30,681 nucleotides of DNA from Lingula anatina (Eukaryota; Brachiopoda; Lingulata; Lingulida; Lingulidae). Positions 1 through 9,257 of the stretch are shown here, piece by piece (positions within the stretch are counted from its first letter, which is position 1; each line of letters opens with the position of its first letter). The notes under the pieces are model-generated. The model ran no database searches, had not been told where the DNA came from, and saw only the letters and a list, made by a program, of their open reading frames with translations. Made by a program: the position numbers and the translations under genes. The stretch is from the NCBI RefSeq assembly GCF_001039355.2, contig NW_019773514.1, positions 1,071,213 to 1,101,893 on the forward strand, given 5' to 3'.

Positions 1-241
1 TGTGACCTTGAAATTGACCTTTGAGCTACCTTACGATGAATTCACTTTGATTGTACCATTTTAAGTTATATATATTTTTTGCATATTTTGAAAATTCTTG
101 TTGATTGCATTTTTACAGCTTGTCAAGCACAAGACTGGTGGCTGTGTCCCTTACTTTGTGTATGTGGGGGTCTATATGAATGCGCTTGCTCCAGCTGGTG
201 GTACAATATTCGGAGGCGGTATCGCCTCTCTGATCCTCTAG
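1..241 (+). mobile_element. 3' end of a Helitron-like non-autonomous element
   Basis: The window opens inside a monomer of the ~145 bp tandem repeat (TGTGACCTTGAAATTGACC at position 1). This passes through an AT-rich linker into a terminal module that begins near 118 (CTTGTCAAGCACAAGACTGG) and ends CTAG at 238-241. Ten bases before the CTAG is a perfect 6 bp hairpin, GAGGCG (213-218), loop GTAT, CGCCTC (223-228). A GC hairpin a short distance upstream of a CTRR end followed by T is the Helitron 3' signature, and here the next base is T. The same module recurs in inverse orientation at 29524-29650. The 5' end lies outside the window. No Rep/helicase ORF is visible, so the element is non-autonomous. 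The Helitron class is inferred from the terminus only. Confidence 0.6.
213..241 (+). other. Terminal hairpin plus CTAG of the Helitron-like element
   Basis: A 6 bp stem (213-218 with 223-228) with a 4-base loop is followed by a ten-base spacer and CTAG at 238-241. The copy at 29524-29552 on the minus strand keeps the same stem. The older copies ending at 2079 and 2971 keep only a 4 bp GAGG/CCTC stem but retain CTAG. Confidence 0.6.
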
Positions 242-760
242 TAATATTATATTATATGATGGTAATTTTGGTACATTTTAAGTCTTATTGCACATTGTGC
301 TCTGCCACCACGTCACTGTTACTGCTTCTCCTCTTAAACTATAAGAGCCCGTGTATCGATCTCTTGTATGTAGGTCAGATATAATCTCAACTTGCTCCAT
401 GGGAATTTTGGGCTTTGTCGGTGCTGGGGTGTAGGTGTGGTGTTCGTCACATTGCACCCTTGTCCAAAATTTGCAAAATGAAATGCAGAATATCTCCCAA
501 ACTGAAGGCATTGCAGGAAAAGTTTCTATGGATGACTGAAAGTGGTATGTGGGATTTAAAATATGCCCATTTAAGGTCAAATGGGCCAAAATTTTCTTAA
601 AATGTTTTTATTTTTTTGCTTGGGTCATCTTTCATGTTCATGAGTTTGGGGTCAGTTGGTGCATTTTTATGGGAGAAGCGGCCATTAGATTTCTTGACTG
701 AAAACTCTAATCCTGGAACCATAAATGCTAGAAATCTCTTGTTTAGTGCATTTTATAGAA
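242..760. other. Spacer between two Helitron-like copies, no gene
   Basis: AT-rich sequence without a credible ORF. Around 465-515 there is a faint match to the tandem monomer (TTTGCAAAA followed by ATATCTCCCAAACTG), so part of it may be very old repeat. Short ORFs on both strands here lack any recognisable protein character. Confidence 0.5.
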
Positions 761-2079
761 CTTGTCAAGCACAACACTAGGGATGGTGTCTGTTTTTTTG
801 TTTTCCATATGATATATGAGTTGCGCCATATCAGGAAGTACAGTGTCGTAATATTCATTGGAGAAAATAAAATGTGAAATAATTCCAAAATTAGCAGAGA
901 TACCCCCATATAGTTACTATAGACCTTCAATATGAAGTCATATACTGGCAATCTGTCTCCTTGAGATTGATTTTTGTCCCTTATATCTCCAAAACTGCCA
1001 GATATACGCCCAAAGTTACTATTAAACTTGAACAGGAAGTAATATACTGGTAATATGTGACCTTGAAATTGACTTTTAACCTAATTTTCAATTTGAACTG
1101 AACTTTGCAACTCTCTGTCCCTTATATCTCCAAAACTGCCAGAGATACATAAGCCCACAGTTACTATAAAACTTGAATAGGAAGCCACATACTGACAATC
1201 TAACTGTTACCTTGAAATTGACCTTTGACCTCATTTTCAATTTGAACTGAACTTTGCAACTTTTTTGTCCCTTATATCTACAAAACTGCCAGATATACAC
1301 CCAAAGTTACTATTAAACTTGAACAGGAAGTAATATACTGGCAATATGTGACCTTGAAATTGACTTTTGACCTAATTTTCACCATTAACTGAACTTAATT
1401 TGCAAGTCGTCCACCCCTTAGATCTCCAAAACTAGTGGAGATATGCCCAAAATTATTATTGAAGTCATATACTGGCAAAACGTGACCTTGAAAGTCACTT
1501 GCCCACTTTTCACCATGAGCTGAACTATGCAAGTTTTCCATCACTATATCTCCAAAACTGGCAGAGATATTGATCTTCAATAGGAAGTCATATACTGGCA
1601 ATCTGTGACCTTGAAATTGACCTTTGATCTACTTTTCACCATGAACTGAACTTGGCAAATTTTCCGTCCGTTATGTCTCCAAAACTGGCATGCCCATAGA
1701 TACTACCAAACTTGAATAAGAACTCATATGTTGACAGTCTTCCTGTGACCTTGAATTTGACCTTTGACCTACCTTTATCCATGAAGCGCACTTTCCAAAT
1801 TTCCAAGCTCTGATATATATACAATTGAACTTGGATGGGAAGTCCTATATTCTCATTCTTACTGCAACCTTGAATTTGAACTTTACTTCTCCCCACAATT
1901 TGTTATAAATTGTAATACATGTATTCTTTAAAAAATTGAGAACTGTCGTTTACTGTATTTTGTAAAGTTTGTCAAGCACAACACTGGAGGTGGTTTCCCT
2001 TTTTTGTTTCTATAAGAGTGTGCTTACTCCAGCTGGTCGTACAAAACCTGGAGGCTGTTTCCCCTCTCTGACCCTCTAG
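760..2079 (+). mobile_element. Degraded Helitron-like element with internal tandem array
   Basis: From about 765 there is a module starting CTTGTCAAGCACAACACTAG. An array of ~145 bp monomers (about 880-1900) follows, then a second module starting near 1970 (GTCAAGCACAACACTGGAGG) that ends CTAG at 2076-2079. The module is therefore present on both sides of the array. The 3' hairpin is eroded to GAGG...CCTC. Monomers here are more divergent than in the array at the right end of the window, so this is an older copy. No coding sequence is present. In bivalves, small elements with a ~160 bp tandem core (pearl family) have this architecture; membership is inferred. Confidence 0.5.
880..1900 (+). 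repeat. Degenerate tandem array of ~123-149 bp monomers
   Basis: The anchor TGTGACCTTGAAATTGACC, or a close variant, starts at 1056, 1205, 1347, 1481, 1604 and 1744. The spacings are 149, 142, 134, 123 and 140. Each monomer also carries ATATCTCCAAAACTGCCAG and a GGAAGTCATATACTGGCAA segment. This is the reverse complement of the array at 29720-30681. Length variation and substitutions show it is the older array. Confidence 0.85.
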
Positions 2080-2726
2080 TTTTCACCTTTCTCAAATGAA
2101 TTGTGCAAAAAAAAAAAAAAAAAAACTTCAATTACACATAGCAGATTAACTTGTCTTTTTTTTTTTTAACTTAAGTGGTATATATTTCACAAACTTTGGA
2201 CTAGATTTGTCAAAATCATTAACTTTTAACTATTTTTATCCATGGAATTTCCAGTTTTTTTAATAGTTGTTATCAGTTTTCTTAAATATGTTGTCCTAAA
2301 TATTAATTTCATTACATACAGTTAACTGATCAGCTTATTTTAGATTATTTTAGTTGCTAATTAAGCCACAGTTGTACAAGTTTTACAAGCATGACAGTAC
2401 ATCTGGCAGACTTATTAACGTTTAACTATTTTAATCTGTTGAATTTAGCAGTTTTTTAAATGTAATTTGCACTGTTTTAAAAATGTTTTTTACAAATATG
2501 CAGTTACACAGTCATCAGTAATCACACAGTGTAACTGATGAGTTATCACATTTCTATTGCTGTTAAGCAGCATTTGTACAAGTATAACAAATAATGGACT
2601 AAATTTGTCAAAATTATTAATGCTTAACAATTGTAAGCCATGTAATTTGCCAGTTTTTAAATGCAATTATGAAATATAAAAGTTTTTCATGATACACAAT
2701 CAACTGATAAGCTTATTTCAGATTTA
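1813..2726. repeat. Overlap block A, first copy (ends at an N)
   Basis: This segment runs up to the N at 2727 and is repeated almost base for base at 2728-3610, including the end of the Helitron-like element, its CTAG, the poly(A) tract and the following repeat. Differences are a few substitutions, A/T-run lengths, and a deletion of ~30 bases around the GTCAAGCACAACACTGG module in the second copy. Confidence 0.9.
2080..2726. repeat. Degenerate ~170-205 bp tandem repeat, copy 1
   Basis: Immediately after the CTAG at 2079 begins a degenerate tandem repeat whose units share GGACTARATTTGTCAAAAT, TTAACTATTTTAATC, CAGTTTTTTAAATG and AACTGATAAGCTTATTTCAG. It is cut by the N at 2727. The unit structure is clearer in the second copy at 3000-3800. 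Confidence 0.6.
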
Positions 2727-2727
2727 N
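2727..2727. other. Single N, assembly junction
   Basis: A single undetermined base. The sequence after it restarts at a point equivalent to about 1815, and the sequence before it continues at about 3610. This is a dovetail overlap. Confidence 0.9.
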
Positions 2728-2971
2728 AATATATACGCAATTGATGGGAAGTCCTATATCCTCATTCTTACTGCAGCCTTGAATTTGAACTTTACTTCTC
2801 CCCACAATTTGTTATAAATTGTAATATATGTATTCTTCAAAAAATTGAGAACTGTCGTTTACTGTATTTACTGTACTGGAGGTGGTTTCCCTTTTTTGTT
2901 TCTATAAGAGTGTGCTTACTCCAGCTGGTAGTACAAAACCCGGAGGCTGTATCCCCTCTCTGACCCTCTAG
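2728..2971 (+). mobile_element. Second copy of the 3' end of the degraded Helitron-like element
   Basis: Duplicate of 1815-2079 ending CTAG at 2968-2971, with the reduced GAGG...CCTC stem. It lacks the GTCAAGCACAACACTGG segment that the first copy has, because of a small deletion between TACTGTATTT and TACTGGAGG. Confidence 0.6.
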
Positions 2972-3800
2972 TTTTCACCTTTCTCAAATGAATTGTGCAA
3001 AAAAAAAAAGAAAACTTCAATTACACATAGCAGATTAACTTGTTTTTTTTTAACTTAAGTGGTATATATTTCACAAACTTTGGACTAGATTTGTCAAAAT
3101 CATTAACTTTTAACTATTTTTATCCATGGAATTTCCAGTTTTTTAATAGTTGTTATCAGTTTTCTTAAATATGTTGTCCTAAATATTAATTTCATTACAT
3201 ACAGTTAACTGATCAGCTTATTTTAGATTATTTCAGTTGCTAATTAAGCCACAGTTGTACAAGTTTTACAAGCATGACAGTACATCTGGCAGACTTATTA
3301 ACGTTTAACTATTTTAATCTGTTGAATTTAGCAGTTTTTTAAATGTAATTTGCACTGTTTTAAAAATGTTTTTTTACAAATATGCAGTTACACAGTCATC
3401 AGTAATCACACAGTGTAACTGATGAGTTATCACATTTCTATTGCTGTTAAGCAGCATTTGTACAAGTATAACAAATAATGGACTAAATTTGTCAAAATTA
3501 TTAATGCTTAACAATTGTAAGCCATGTAATTTGCCAGTTTTTAAATGCAATTATGAAATATAAAAGTTTTTCATGATACACAATCAACTGATAAGCTTAT
3601 TTCAGATTTATACAGTTGTTAAGCTTCAGTTGTACAAATGTCACAACCATTGGACTTGATATGTCATTATTATTAATATTCATCAGAATTTGCCAGTCTA
3701 GTTTTCACTTTTCTCAAAAATTCACTTCAATTACACACATTCAACAGATAAGCTTACCTCAATCATAATCAAGTTGCTCTTTCTAGACTGAAACACAGTT
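2972..3800. repeat. Degenerate ~170-205 bp tandem repeat, copy 2
   Basis: Units start at GGACTAGATTTGTCAAAAT (3082), GACAGTACATCTGGCAGACT (3276), GGACTAAATTTGTCAAAAT (3480) and GGACTTGATATGTCATTAT (3652), spacings 194, 204 and 172. A partial unit lies before 3082. Each unit contains, in order, a TTAAC-ACTATTTTAATC segment, CAGTTTTTTAAATG, an AACTGATAAGCTTATTT-like segment, and CAGTTGTACAA followed by CACAA. No protein is encoded. I do not recognise the family. Confidence 0.65.
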
Positions 3801-3976
3801 GTAGGTCTAACGTTTAAAAAACAACCTTATTAGATTTTTGTTCACATACACCTGTACATACATGTACACTGTAGATTCATGTGTGGACATACAAAGACGT
3901 AGATGTCATATACAGCTACAATATGTTGATAGCATAATGTGATAGGTACTTATTGCAACAGAGACGATCATATTTT

Positions 3977-3989
3977 CCTCCAGGTGGCG
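3977..3989 (+). promoter_or_regulatory. CTCF-like motif upstream of a short ATG ORF
   Basis: CCTCCAGGTGGCG matches the core CCASYAGRKGGCR of the bilaterian CTCF motif at 12 of 13 positions; the third base is T rather than A. It lies 26 bases before an ATGGCG start and is unchanged in the duplicate at 6569-6581. A 13-base match can arise by chance in 30 kb, and no binding is shown. Confidence 0.25.
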
Positions 3990-4015
3990 TTATAGTACTG
4001 CCCAGTTTGTCAAAC

Positions 4016-4129
4016 ATGGCGAAAACTGTTCAGATAAAAGCAGTGGACCAATTTAGAATCGCCATTGACCTACATAATATTATTTCATTTCGGGTGTTTT
4101 CTTCTGGTTTCTTTTTGAAATATATTTAA
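4016..4129 (+). CDS. Candidate 37-codon ORF, possible first exon (uncertain)
   Basis: An ATG in good initiation context (A at -3, G at +4: CAAACATGGCG) opens a 37-codon frame starting MAKTVQIKAVDQFRIAIDLH and ending at TAA 4127-4129. The first ~25 residues look protein-like (balanced charge, no low complexity). The tail (SSGFFLKYI) looks like read-through into intron or non-coding DNA, and GG|GTGTTT near 4092 could be a weak splice donor. The same frame is intact in the copy at 6608-6721. No partner exon was found and the sequence is not recognised. It may be chance. Confidence 0.2.
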   Translation: MAKTVQIKAVDQFRIAIDLHNIISFRVFSSGFFLKYI

Positions 4130-4557
4130 CACAAATGCACTATATATATACATTCTGATTTTAGTAAATTTTTATCAAGTTTTGTTCGTCAGATAAGGGT
4201 GAGGGTTGGACAGAAAAGCTTTAGCCCCTCCCCCATAAAGTAAATTGAACCTACTCTCTGGGAAGAGTTGTTACACCTTACGTGATAAGGGAGTGGATGC
4301 GAGGCGGTGTGGAAACTAAGTATACGAATATTTATGTTTTAACCTATTCAGTATAACGTTTCAATGTATCAGTGTTAGGGATTTAATGTTCACTTATTTG
4401 TAATTTATTTTATAAGAAGTACTGTGACGCGTGCATGCATAAAAATGGCTTGACCACTCCCCAGTGTTTCCCCCACAACATTTTGCTTCCTCCATTACTT
4501 CACCTTATCACGTCCTATGGAAATGACAATTATTTCGAACTTCGTTAGTAGAAAAGG

Positions 4558-5645
4558 TATCGTCAGTTAAAGACGTACCAGGAGTATATTTATAAGAAGC
4601 AGACAAAAAGGGGAAAGGCTGTGGAATCTCACATTTAAATCCCTATTTATTTACTTTTGTAAATATTTGTAGTAAGCGTTTGGAGGTTGAAATAAAAAGA
4701 GCGTAACATACAGTAGGTACACTGTATAAGTATTACACTTCCATTTCTAATTATGGCACGATTTCACTAGTCCAGTTGTACTATTTCAGGCCGTTGAATA
4801 TAAGTTGAATTATAGCTACTGTAGTAGACTGTACAGATTTTTGTGTGACGGGAGCTTTAAAAATTGTGGGTTCACTGACCAACAATGTCAACCCTTCAAG
4901 GCATAGTGGGCGAACTGATAGCGCAAAATTCTGTTTCAATCAAATGTTAATCGTTCTGTCGATACCTTTAAAGTAAAGCATTGGGTACTAGAAACATGGC
5001 ATGTCTAAGACTGATACAGGTTTATTGGTCGTCAGATACAGGTTTGGTTTATTTCAGTAAAGATATCTGCCCCTTATGCCTTTCAACGTGCTTTATTCTC
5101 GTAAGACCTTCATTAAACAACAGGACTTTTCTGTTCTGCATGCGTCAGAGAAAAGTGCACATGAAATCAGCGGCCCTGGGAGATTGTTGGTTATTATACA
5201 CGCGACCAAGAAAGTTTGGAAACGTGACATTGTTTTTCAATAATAAAAAAATGTAGTGTGTTGGGAAAATCTTCTGTGGTAGTAAAGATTAACAAATGGT
5301 CGGTTCATTATCCAACAATATTTGGTTAAAATATTTACCATAAATAATAATAATTATTCTATAACTATTCAAAATAACGATGTTTCCGAACTTTTTAGGG
5401 CGAAAGTACCAGCAAGGTAGCGAGTGGTGACTTGGCGTTACGTTGTCGTGCGAATAAAGTATGCACAAATATGGAAACTTTTGATCGTCCAGATCATCAT
5501 TTTTTTTCATAAGACGAAAGTGAATATTTTGAAAGATCACTTGGAACTAACAACAATTTACTGATATATTTTCCCAACAGCGATTTTCATGAAATGTCCT
5601 TTTTCCACGTTTTATGCTATGGTAATAATAAATCATTTGATGAAC
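4558..5645. repeat. Segment present three times (contigs 2, 3 and 4)
   Basis: This stretch recurs at 7147-8195 (very similar) and at 9258-10504 (visibly more divergent, with extra segments). The third copy carries ~100 additional bases near 9800-9905 and ~85 additional bases near 10405-10495. Short ORFs around 4981-5256, 7590-7805 and 9696-10075 are translations of this segment. Their frame is broken by indels between copies, so I do not call a gene. Confidence 0.8.
5198..5412. repeat. Imperfect inverted repeat (~25-40 bp arms, ~160 bp apart)
   Basis: The left arm around 5203-5225 reads CGACCAAGAAAGTTTGGAAAC. The reverse complement of the right arm near 5388-5410 reads CGCCCTAAAAAGTTCGGAAAC. 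Weaker similarity continues inwards for perhaps 20 more bases. The same pair occurs at about 7751/7940 and 9990/10190; in the last copy the core AAAGTTCGGAAAC is identical in both arms. This may be the remains of a MITE or a foldback element. No target-site duplication was identified. Confidence 0.35.
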
Positions 5646-5646
5646 N
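5646..5646. other. Single N, assembly junction
   Basis: The sequence after the N restarts at the equivalent of about 3050 (TTAACTTAAGTGGTATATAT). The sequence before it (TTTGATGAAC) continues at 8196. This is a dovetail overlap of ~2.6 kb. Confidence 0.9.
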
Positions 5647-6568
5647 TTTAAACTTAAGTGGTATATATTTCACAAACTTTGGACTAGATTTGTCAAAATC
5701 ATTAACTTTTAACTATTTTTATCCATGGAATTTCCAGTTTTTTAATAGTTGTTATCAGTTTTCTTAAATATGTTGTCCTAAATATTAATTTCATTACATA
5801 CAGTTAACTGATCAGCTTATTTTAGATTATTTTAGTTGCTAATTAAGCCACAGTTGTACAAGTTTTACAAGCATGACAGTACATCTGGCAGAGTTATTAA
5901 CGTTTAGCTATTTTAATCTGTTGAATTTAGCAGTTTTTTAAATGTAATTTGCACTGTTTTAAAAATGTTTTTTACAAATATGCAGTTACACAGTCATCAG
6001 TAATCACACAGTGTAACTGATGAGTTATCACATTTCTATTGCTGTTAAGCAGCATTTGTACAAGTATAACAAATAATGGACTAAATTTGTCAAAATTATT
6101 AATGCTTAACAATTGTAAGCCATGTAATTTGCCAGTTTTTAAATGCAATTATGAAATATAAAAGTTTTTCATGATACACAATCAACTGATAAGCTTATTT
6201 CAGATTTATACAGTTGTTAAGCTTCAGTTGTACAAATGTCACAACCATTGGACTTGATATGTCATTATTATTAATATTCATCGGAATTTGCCAGTCTAGT
6301 TTTCACTTTTCTCAAAAATTCACTTCAATTACACACATTCAACAGATAAGCTTACCTCAATCATAATCAAGTTGCTCTTTCTAGACTGAAACACAGATGT
6401 AGGTCTAACGTTTAAAAACCAACCTTATTAGATTTTTGCTCACATACACCTGTACATACACTGTAGATTCATGTGTGGACATACAAAGACGTAGATATCA
6501 TATACAGCTACAATATGTTGATAGCATAATGTGATAGGTACTTATTGCAACAAATACGATCATATTTT

Positions 6569-6581
6569 CCTCCAGGTGGCG
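6569..6581 (+). promoter_or_regulatory. CTCF-like motif, second copy
   Basis: Identical 13-base match to that at 3977, at the same distance from the ATG at 6608. Confidence 0.25.
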
Positions 6582-6607
6582 TTATAGTACTGCCCAGTTT
6601 GTCAAAC

Positions 6608-6721
6608 ATGGCGAAAACTGTTCAGATAAAAGCAGTGGACCAATTTAGAATCGCCATTGACCTACATAATATTATTTCATTTCGGGTGTTTTCTTCTGGT
6701 TTCTTTTTGAAATATATTTAA
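6608..6721 (+). CDS. Candidate 37-codon ORF, second copy (uncertain)
   Basis: Same frame and same predicted residues as the ORF at 4016, in the block B duplicate. Because the two copies are almost identical throughout, this conservation does not by itself argue for coding. Confidence 0.2.
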   Translation: MAKTVQIKAVDQFRIAIDLHNIISFRVFSSGFFLKYI

Positions 6722-8195
6722 CACAAATGCACTATATATATACATTCTGATTTTAGTAAATTTTTATCAAGTTTTGTTCGTCAGATAAGGGTGAGGGTTG
6801 GACAGAAAAGCTTTAGCCCCTCCCCCATAAAGTAAATTGAACCTACTCTCTGGGAAGAGTTGTTACACCTTACGTGATCAGGGAGTGGATGCGAGGCGGT
6901 GTGGAAACTAAGTATACGAATATTTATGTTTTAACCTATTCAGTATAACGTTTCAATGTATCAGTGTTAGGGATTTAATGTTCACTTATTTGTAATTTAT
7001 TTTATAAGAAGTACTGTGACGCGTGCATGCATAAAAATGGCTTGACCACTCCCCAGTGTTTCCCCCACATTTTGCTTCCTCCATTACTTCACCTTATCAC
7101 GTCCTATGGAAATGACAATTATTTCGAACTTCGTTAGTAGAAAAGGTATCGTCAGTTAAAGACGTACCAGGAGTATATTTACAAGAAGCAGACAAAAAGG
7201 GGAAATGCTGTGGAATCTCACATTTAAATCCCTATTTATTTACTTTTGTAAATATTTGTAGTAAGCGTTTGGAGGTTGAAATAAAAAGAGCGTAACATAC
7301 AGTAGGTACACTGTATAAGTATTACACTTCCATTTCTAATTTTGGCACGATTTCACTAGTCCAGTTGTACTATTTCAGTCCGTTGAATATAAGTTGAATT
7401 ATAGCTACTGTAGTACACTGTACAGATTTTTGTGTGACGGGAGCTTTAAAAATTGTGGGTTCACTGACCAACAATGTCAACCCTTCAAGGCATAGGGGGC
7501 GAACTGATAGCGCAAAATTCTGTTTCAATCAAATGTTAATCGTTCTGTCTATACCTTTAAAGTAAAGCATTGGGTAATAAAAACATGGCATGTCTAAGAC
7601 TGCGTGGTCGTCAGATACAGGTTTGGTTTATTTCAGTAAAGATATCTGCCCCTTATGCCTTTCAACGTGCAGGACTTTTCTGTCCTGCATGCGTCAGAGA
7701 AAAGTGCACATGAAATCAGCGGCCCTGGGAGATTGTTGGTTATTATACACGCGACCAAGAAAGTTTGGAAACGTGACATTGTTTTTCAATAATAAAAAAA
7801 TGTAGTGTGTTGGGAAAATCTTCTGTGGTAGTAAAGATTAACAAATGGTCGGTTCATTATCCAACAATATTTGGTTAAAATATTTACCATTAATAATAAT
7901 AATTATTTTATAACTATTCAAAATAACGATGTTTCCGAACTTTTTAGGGCGAAAGTACCAGCAAGGTAGCGAGTGGTGACTTGGCGTTACGTTGTCGTGC
8001 GAATAAAGTATGCACAAATATGGAAACTTTTGATCGTCCAGATCATCATTTTTTTTTCATAAGACGAAAGTGAATATTTTGAAAGATCACTTGGAACTTA
8101 CAACAATTTACTGATATATTTTCCCAACAGCGATTTTCATGATATGTCCTTTTTCCACGTTTTATGCTATGGTAATAATAAATCATTTGATGAAC

Positions 8196-8780
8196 TGCTT
8201 GATATCTCTTTAATTACTGTCAATTTCTCAAATTTGTTTTGAATTTTTTTAAATGCTTGTACATATTGATAACAACAAACCATAAACGAGTAGTTAAGTT
8301 GACCGTTTATTGGTGAAATGTAATACATTTGTTGTATATGTTACACCTTTGAGATATAAATTTGTCTTACATGCATGTCTTACGTGTCTCAAAGTGATTA
8401 AGTAGTGATTTAAGTGTTCTTAAACTTGGTAGTTTTACAATAAAATGCTTAAAAATAATTAATACGTAGTTATTTGGCACTGAATAAAGACTTTCCAAGT
8501 ATACAAAATGTCTCAGTTATTTCTTTGACAGTTGCGTTTCTCAGCGGCACCCTGGGGTTGGGCTTCGACCATGGCTTACGTTTCTAAAATTTCTTTAATG
8601 TATTGGGATTTTTATTAGAAGTTTACTTTGGTAACTACAGTAATTTCATTGACTCAGTGGTACCTCTCGGGTTTGGGTTCGTTTCCTGGTACGGGTACTT
8701 GGAAATCATTGAATACTTTTCAAGGGTTTTACAGAAATTTCCCTTTGGTTACTATAAGAAGAAAGTCTTCCCGAGGAGGG
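8196..8780. other. AT-rich stretch without a recognisable gene
   Basis: Present again at 10505-11085. Short frames around 8603-8797 and 8628-8912 are not kept open in the second copy, so they are not supported as coding. Confidence 0.4.
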
Positions 8781-8789
8781 TGGGTGGGA

Positions 8790-8900
8790 ACACTTAGAGG
8801 AGTAGGTAACGCGCTTGCCTCCGAGTCGGAAAGTTCCAAGTTCGAAACCTGGCGCTCCGGGGTCCCAGCAAATTACCTTTTGCAAAAAAATTCAAATAAG
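8790..8900 (+). mobile_element. tRNA-like sequence, possible tRNA-derived SINE or tRNA pseudogene
   Basis: A polymerase III internal promoter can be read. An A-box-like TAGAGGAGTAGG (8795-8806) departs at one base from the usual TRGYNNARNNGG. A perfect B box GTTCGAAAC (8840-8848) lies ~45 bases from the A box, a typical distance. The intervening ACGCGCTTGCCTCCGAGTC resembles a tRNA anticodon-arm region, but the anticodon stem does not pair and the acceptor stem cannot be closed cleanly, so this is not a functional tRNA. It is followed by an A-rich tail (TTTTGCAAAAAAATTCAAAT). A SINE head or tRNA pseudogene is the likely origin. Confidence 0.5.
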
Positions 8901-9256
8901 CAAGATATCTAATACAAGAGGCTCTTTAGGTAAGACCACAGACCTGTGCACTGGAGAACTAGAGTTAGAATAGAGCTAAAGGGAACAGAAGGTGAAAAAT
9001 GAAAGGGAATTCAACACACAAATATCTGTACATCATTTTCATTATTTATTGTTTCAACAAATTCCAAGTAATTTCAACGAAGTTTAATACAAAACAAAAT
9101 ACGTGAAGTTACGTTTTTTCTACGTTGATAGCAACCATTACAATAGCGTCAAATTTCTAAAAAAATCTATAAATTATGCTTTTACAAAAAATACAAGAAG
9201 CCTACCAGATAGTAGACTAACCAACACATATGAAGGATTTCATGCACTTTGGAAAT

Positions 9257-9257
9257 N
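9257..9257. other. Single N, assembly junction
   Basis: The sequence before the N (CATGCACTTTGGAAAT) continues at 11556. The sequence after it (ATCGTCAGTTGAAGACGTAC) restarts at the equivalent of 7148 and of 4559. This is a dovetail overlap of ~2.1 kb. Confidence 0.9.

Larger units (their letters stand above)
3800..4560. other. AT-rich stretch with one candidate short ORF and a CTCF-like motif
   Basis: Apart from the CTCF-like site at 3977 and the short ORF at 4016, both listed separately, I see no gene, repeat array or RNA here. The duplicate is at 6400-7147. Confidence 0.4.
3048..5645. repeat. Overlap block B, first copy
   Basis: About 2.6 kb repeated at 5647-8195 with very high identity by eye. 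The copies differ by scattered substitutions and a few indels: the GTACATACATGTACACTG region near 3855 is shortened, and a ~30 base stretch near 5092-5120 is absent from the second copy. The first copy ends at the N at 5646. Confidence 0.9.
5647..8195. repeat. Overlap block B, second copy
   Basis: Duplicate of 3048-5645 in the same order: the ~170-205 bp tandem repeat (5650-6400), the CTCF-like motif (6569), the short ORF (6608) and the inverted repeat (about 7740-7950). Confidence 0.9.
7147..9256. repeat. Overlap block C, first copy
   Basis: Repeated at 9258-11555 with clearly more divergence than block B and several indels. It includes the tRNA-like sequence at 8795-8848. The first copy ends at the N at 9257. 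Confidence 0.9.

Noticed and set aside
3848-3875. Palindrome around TGTACATACATGTACA
   Set aside because: Only a 5 bp stem. The duplicate at 6440-6470 has lost part of it, so no functional case can be made.
4981-5256. 91-codon plus-strand frame, with similar frames at 7590-7805 and 9696-10075
   Set aside because: The shared residues follow from the duplicated DNA. Indels between copies change the frame and the most divergent copy is interrupted, so there is no sign of coding constraint.
8795-8870. Functional tRNA gene
   Set aside because: A and B boxes are present but the anticodon and acceptor stems do not pair properly, so it is kept only as a tRNA-like element.
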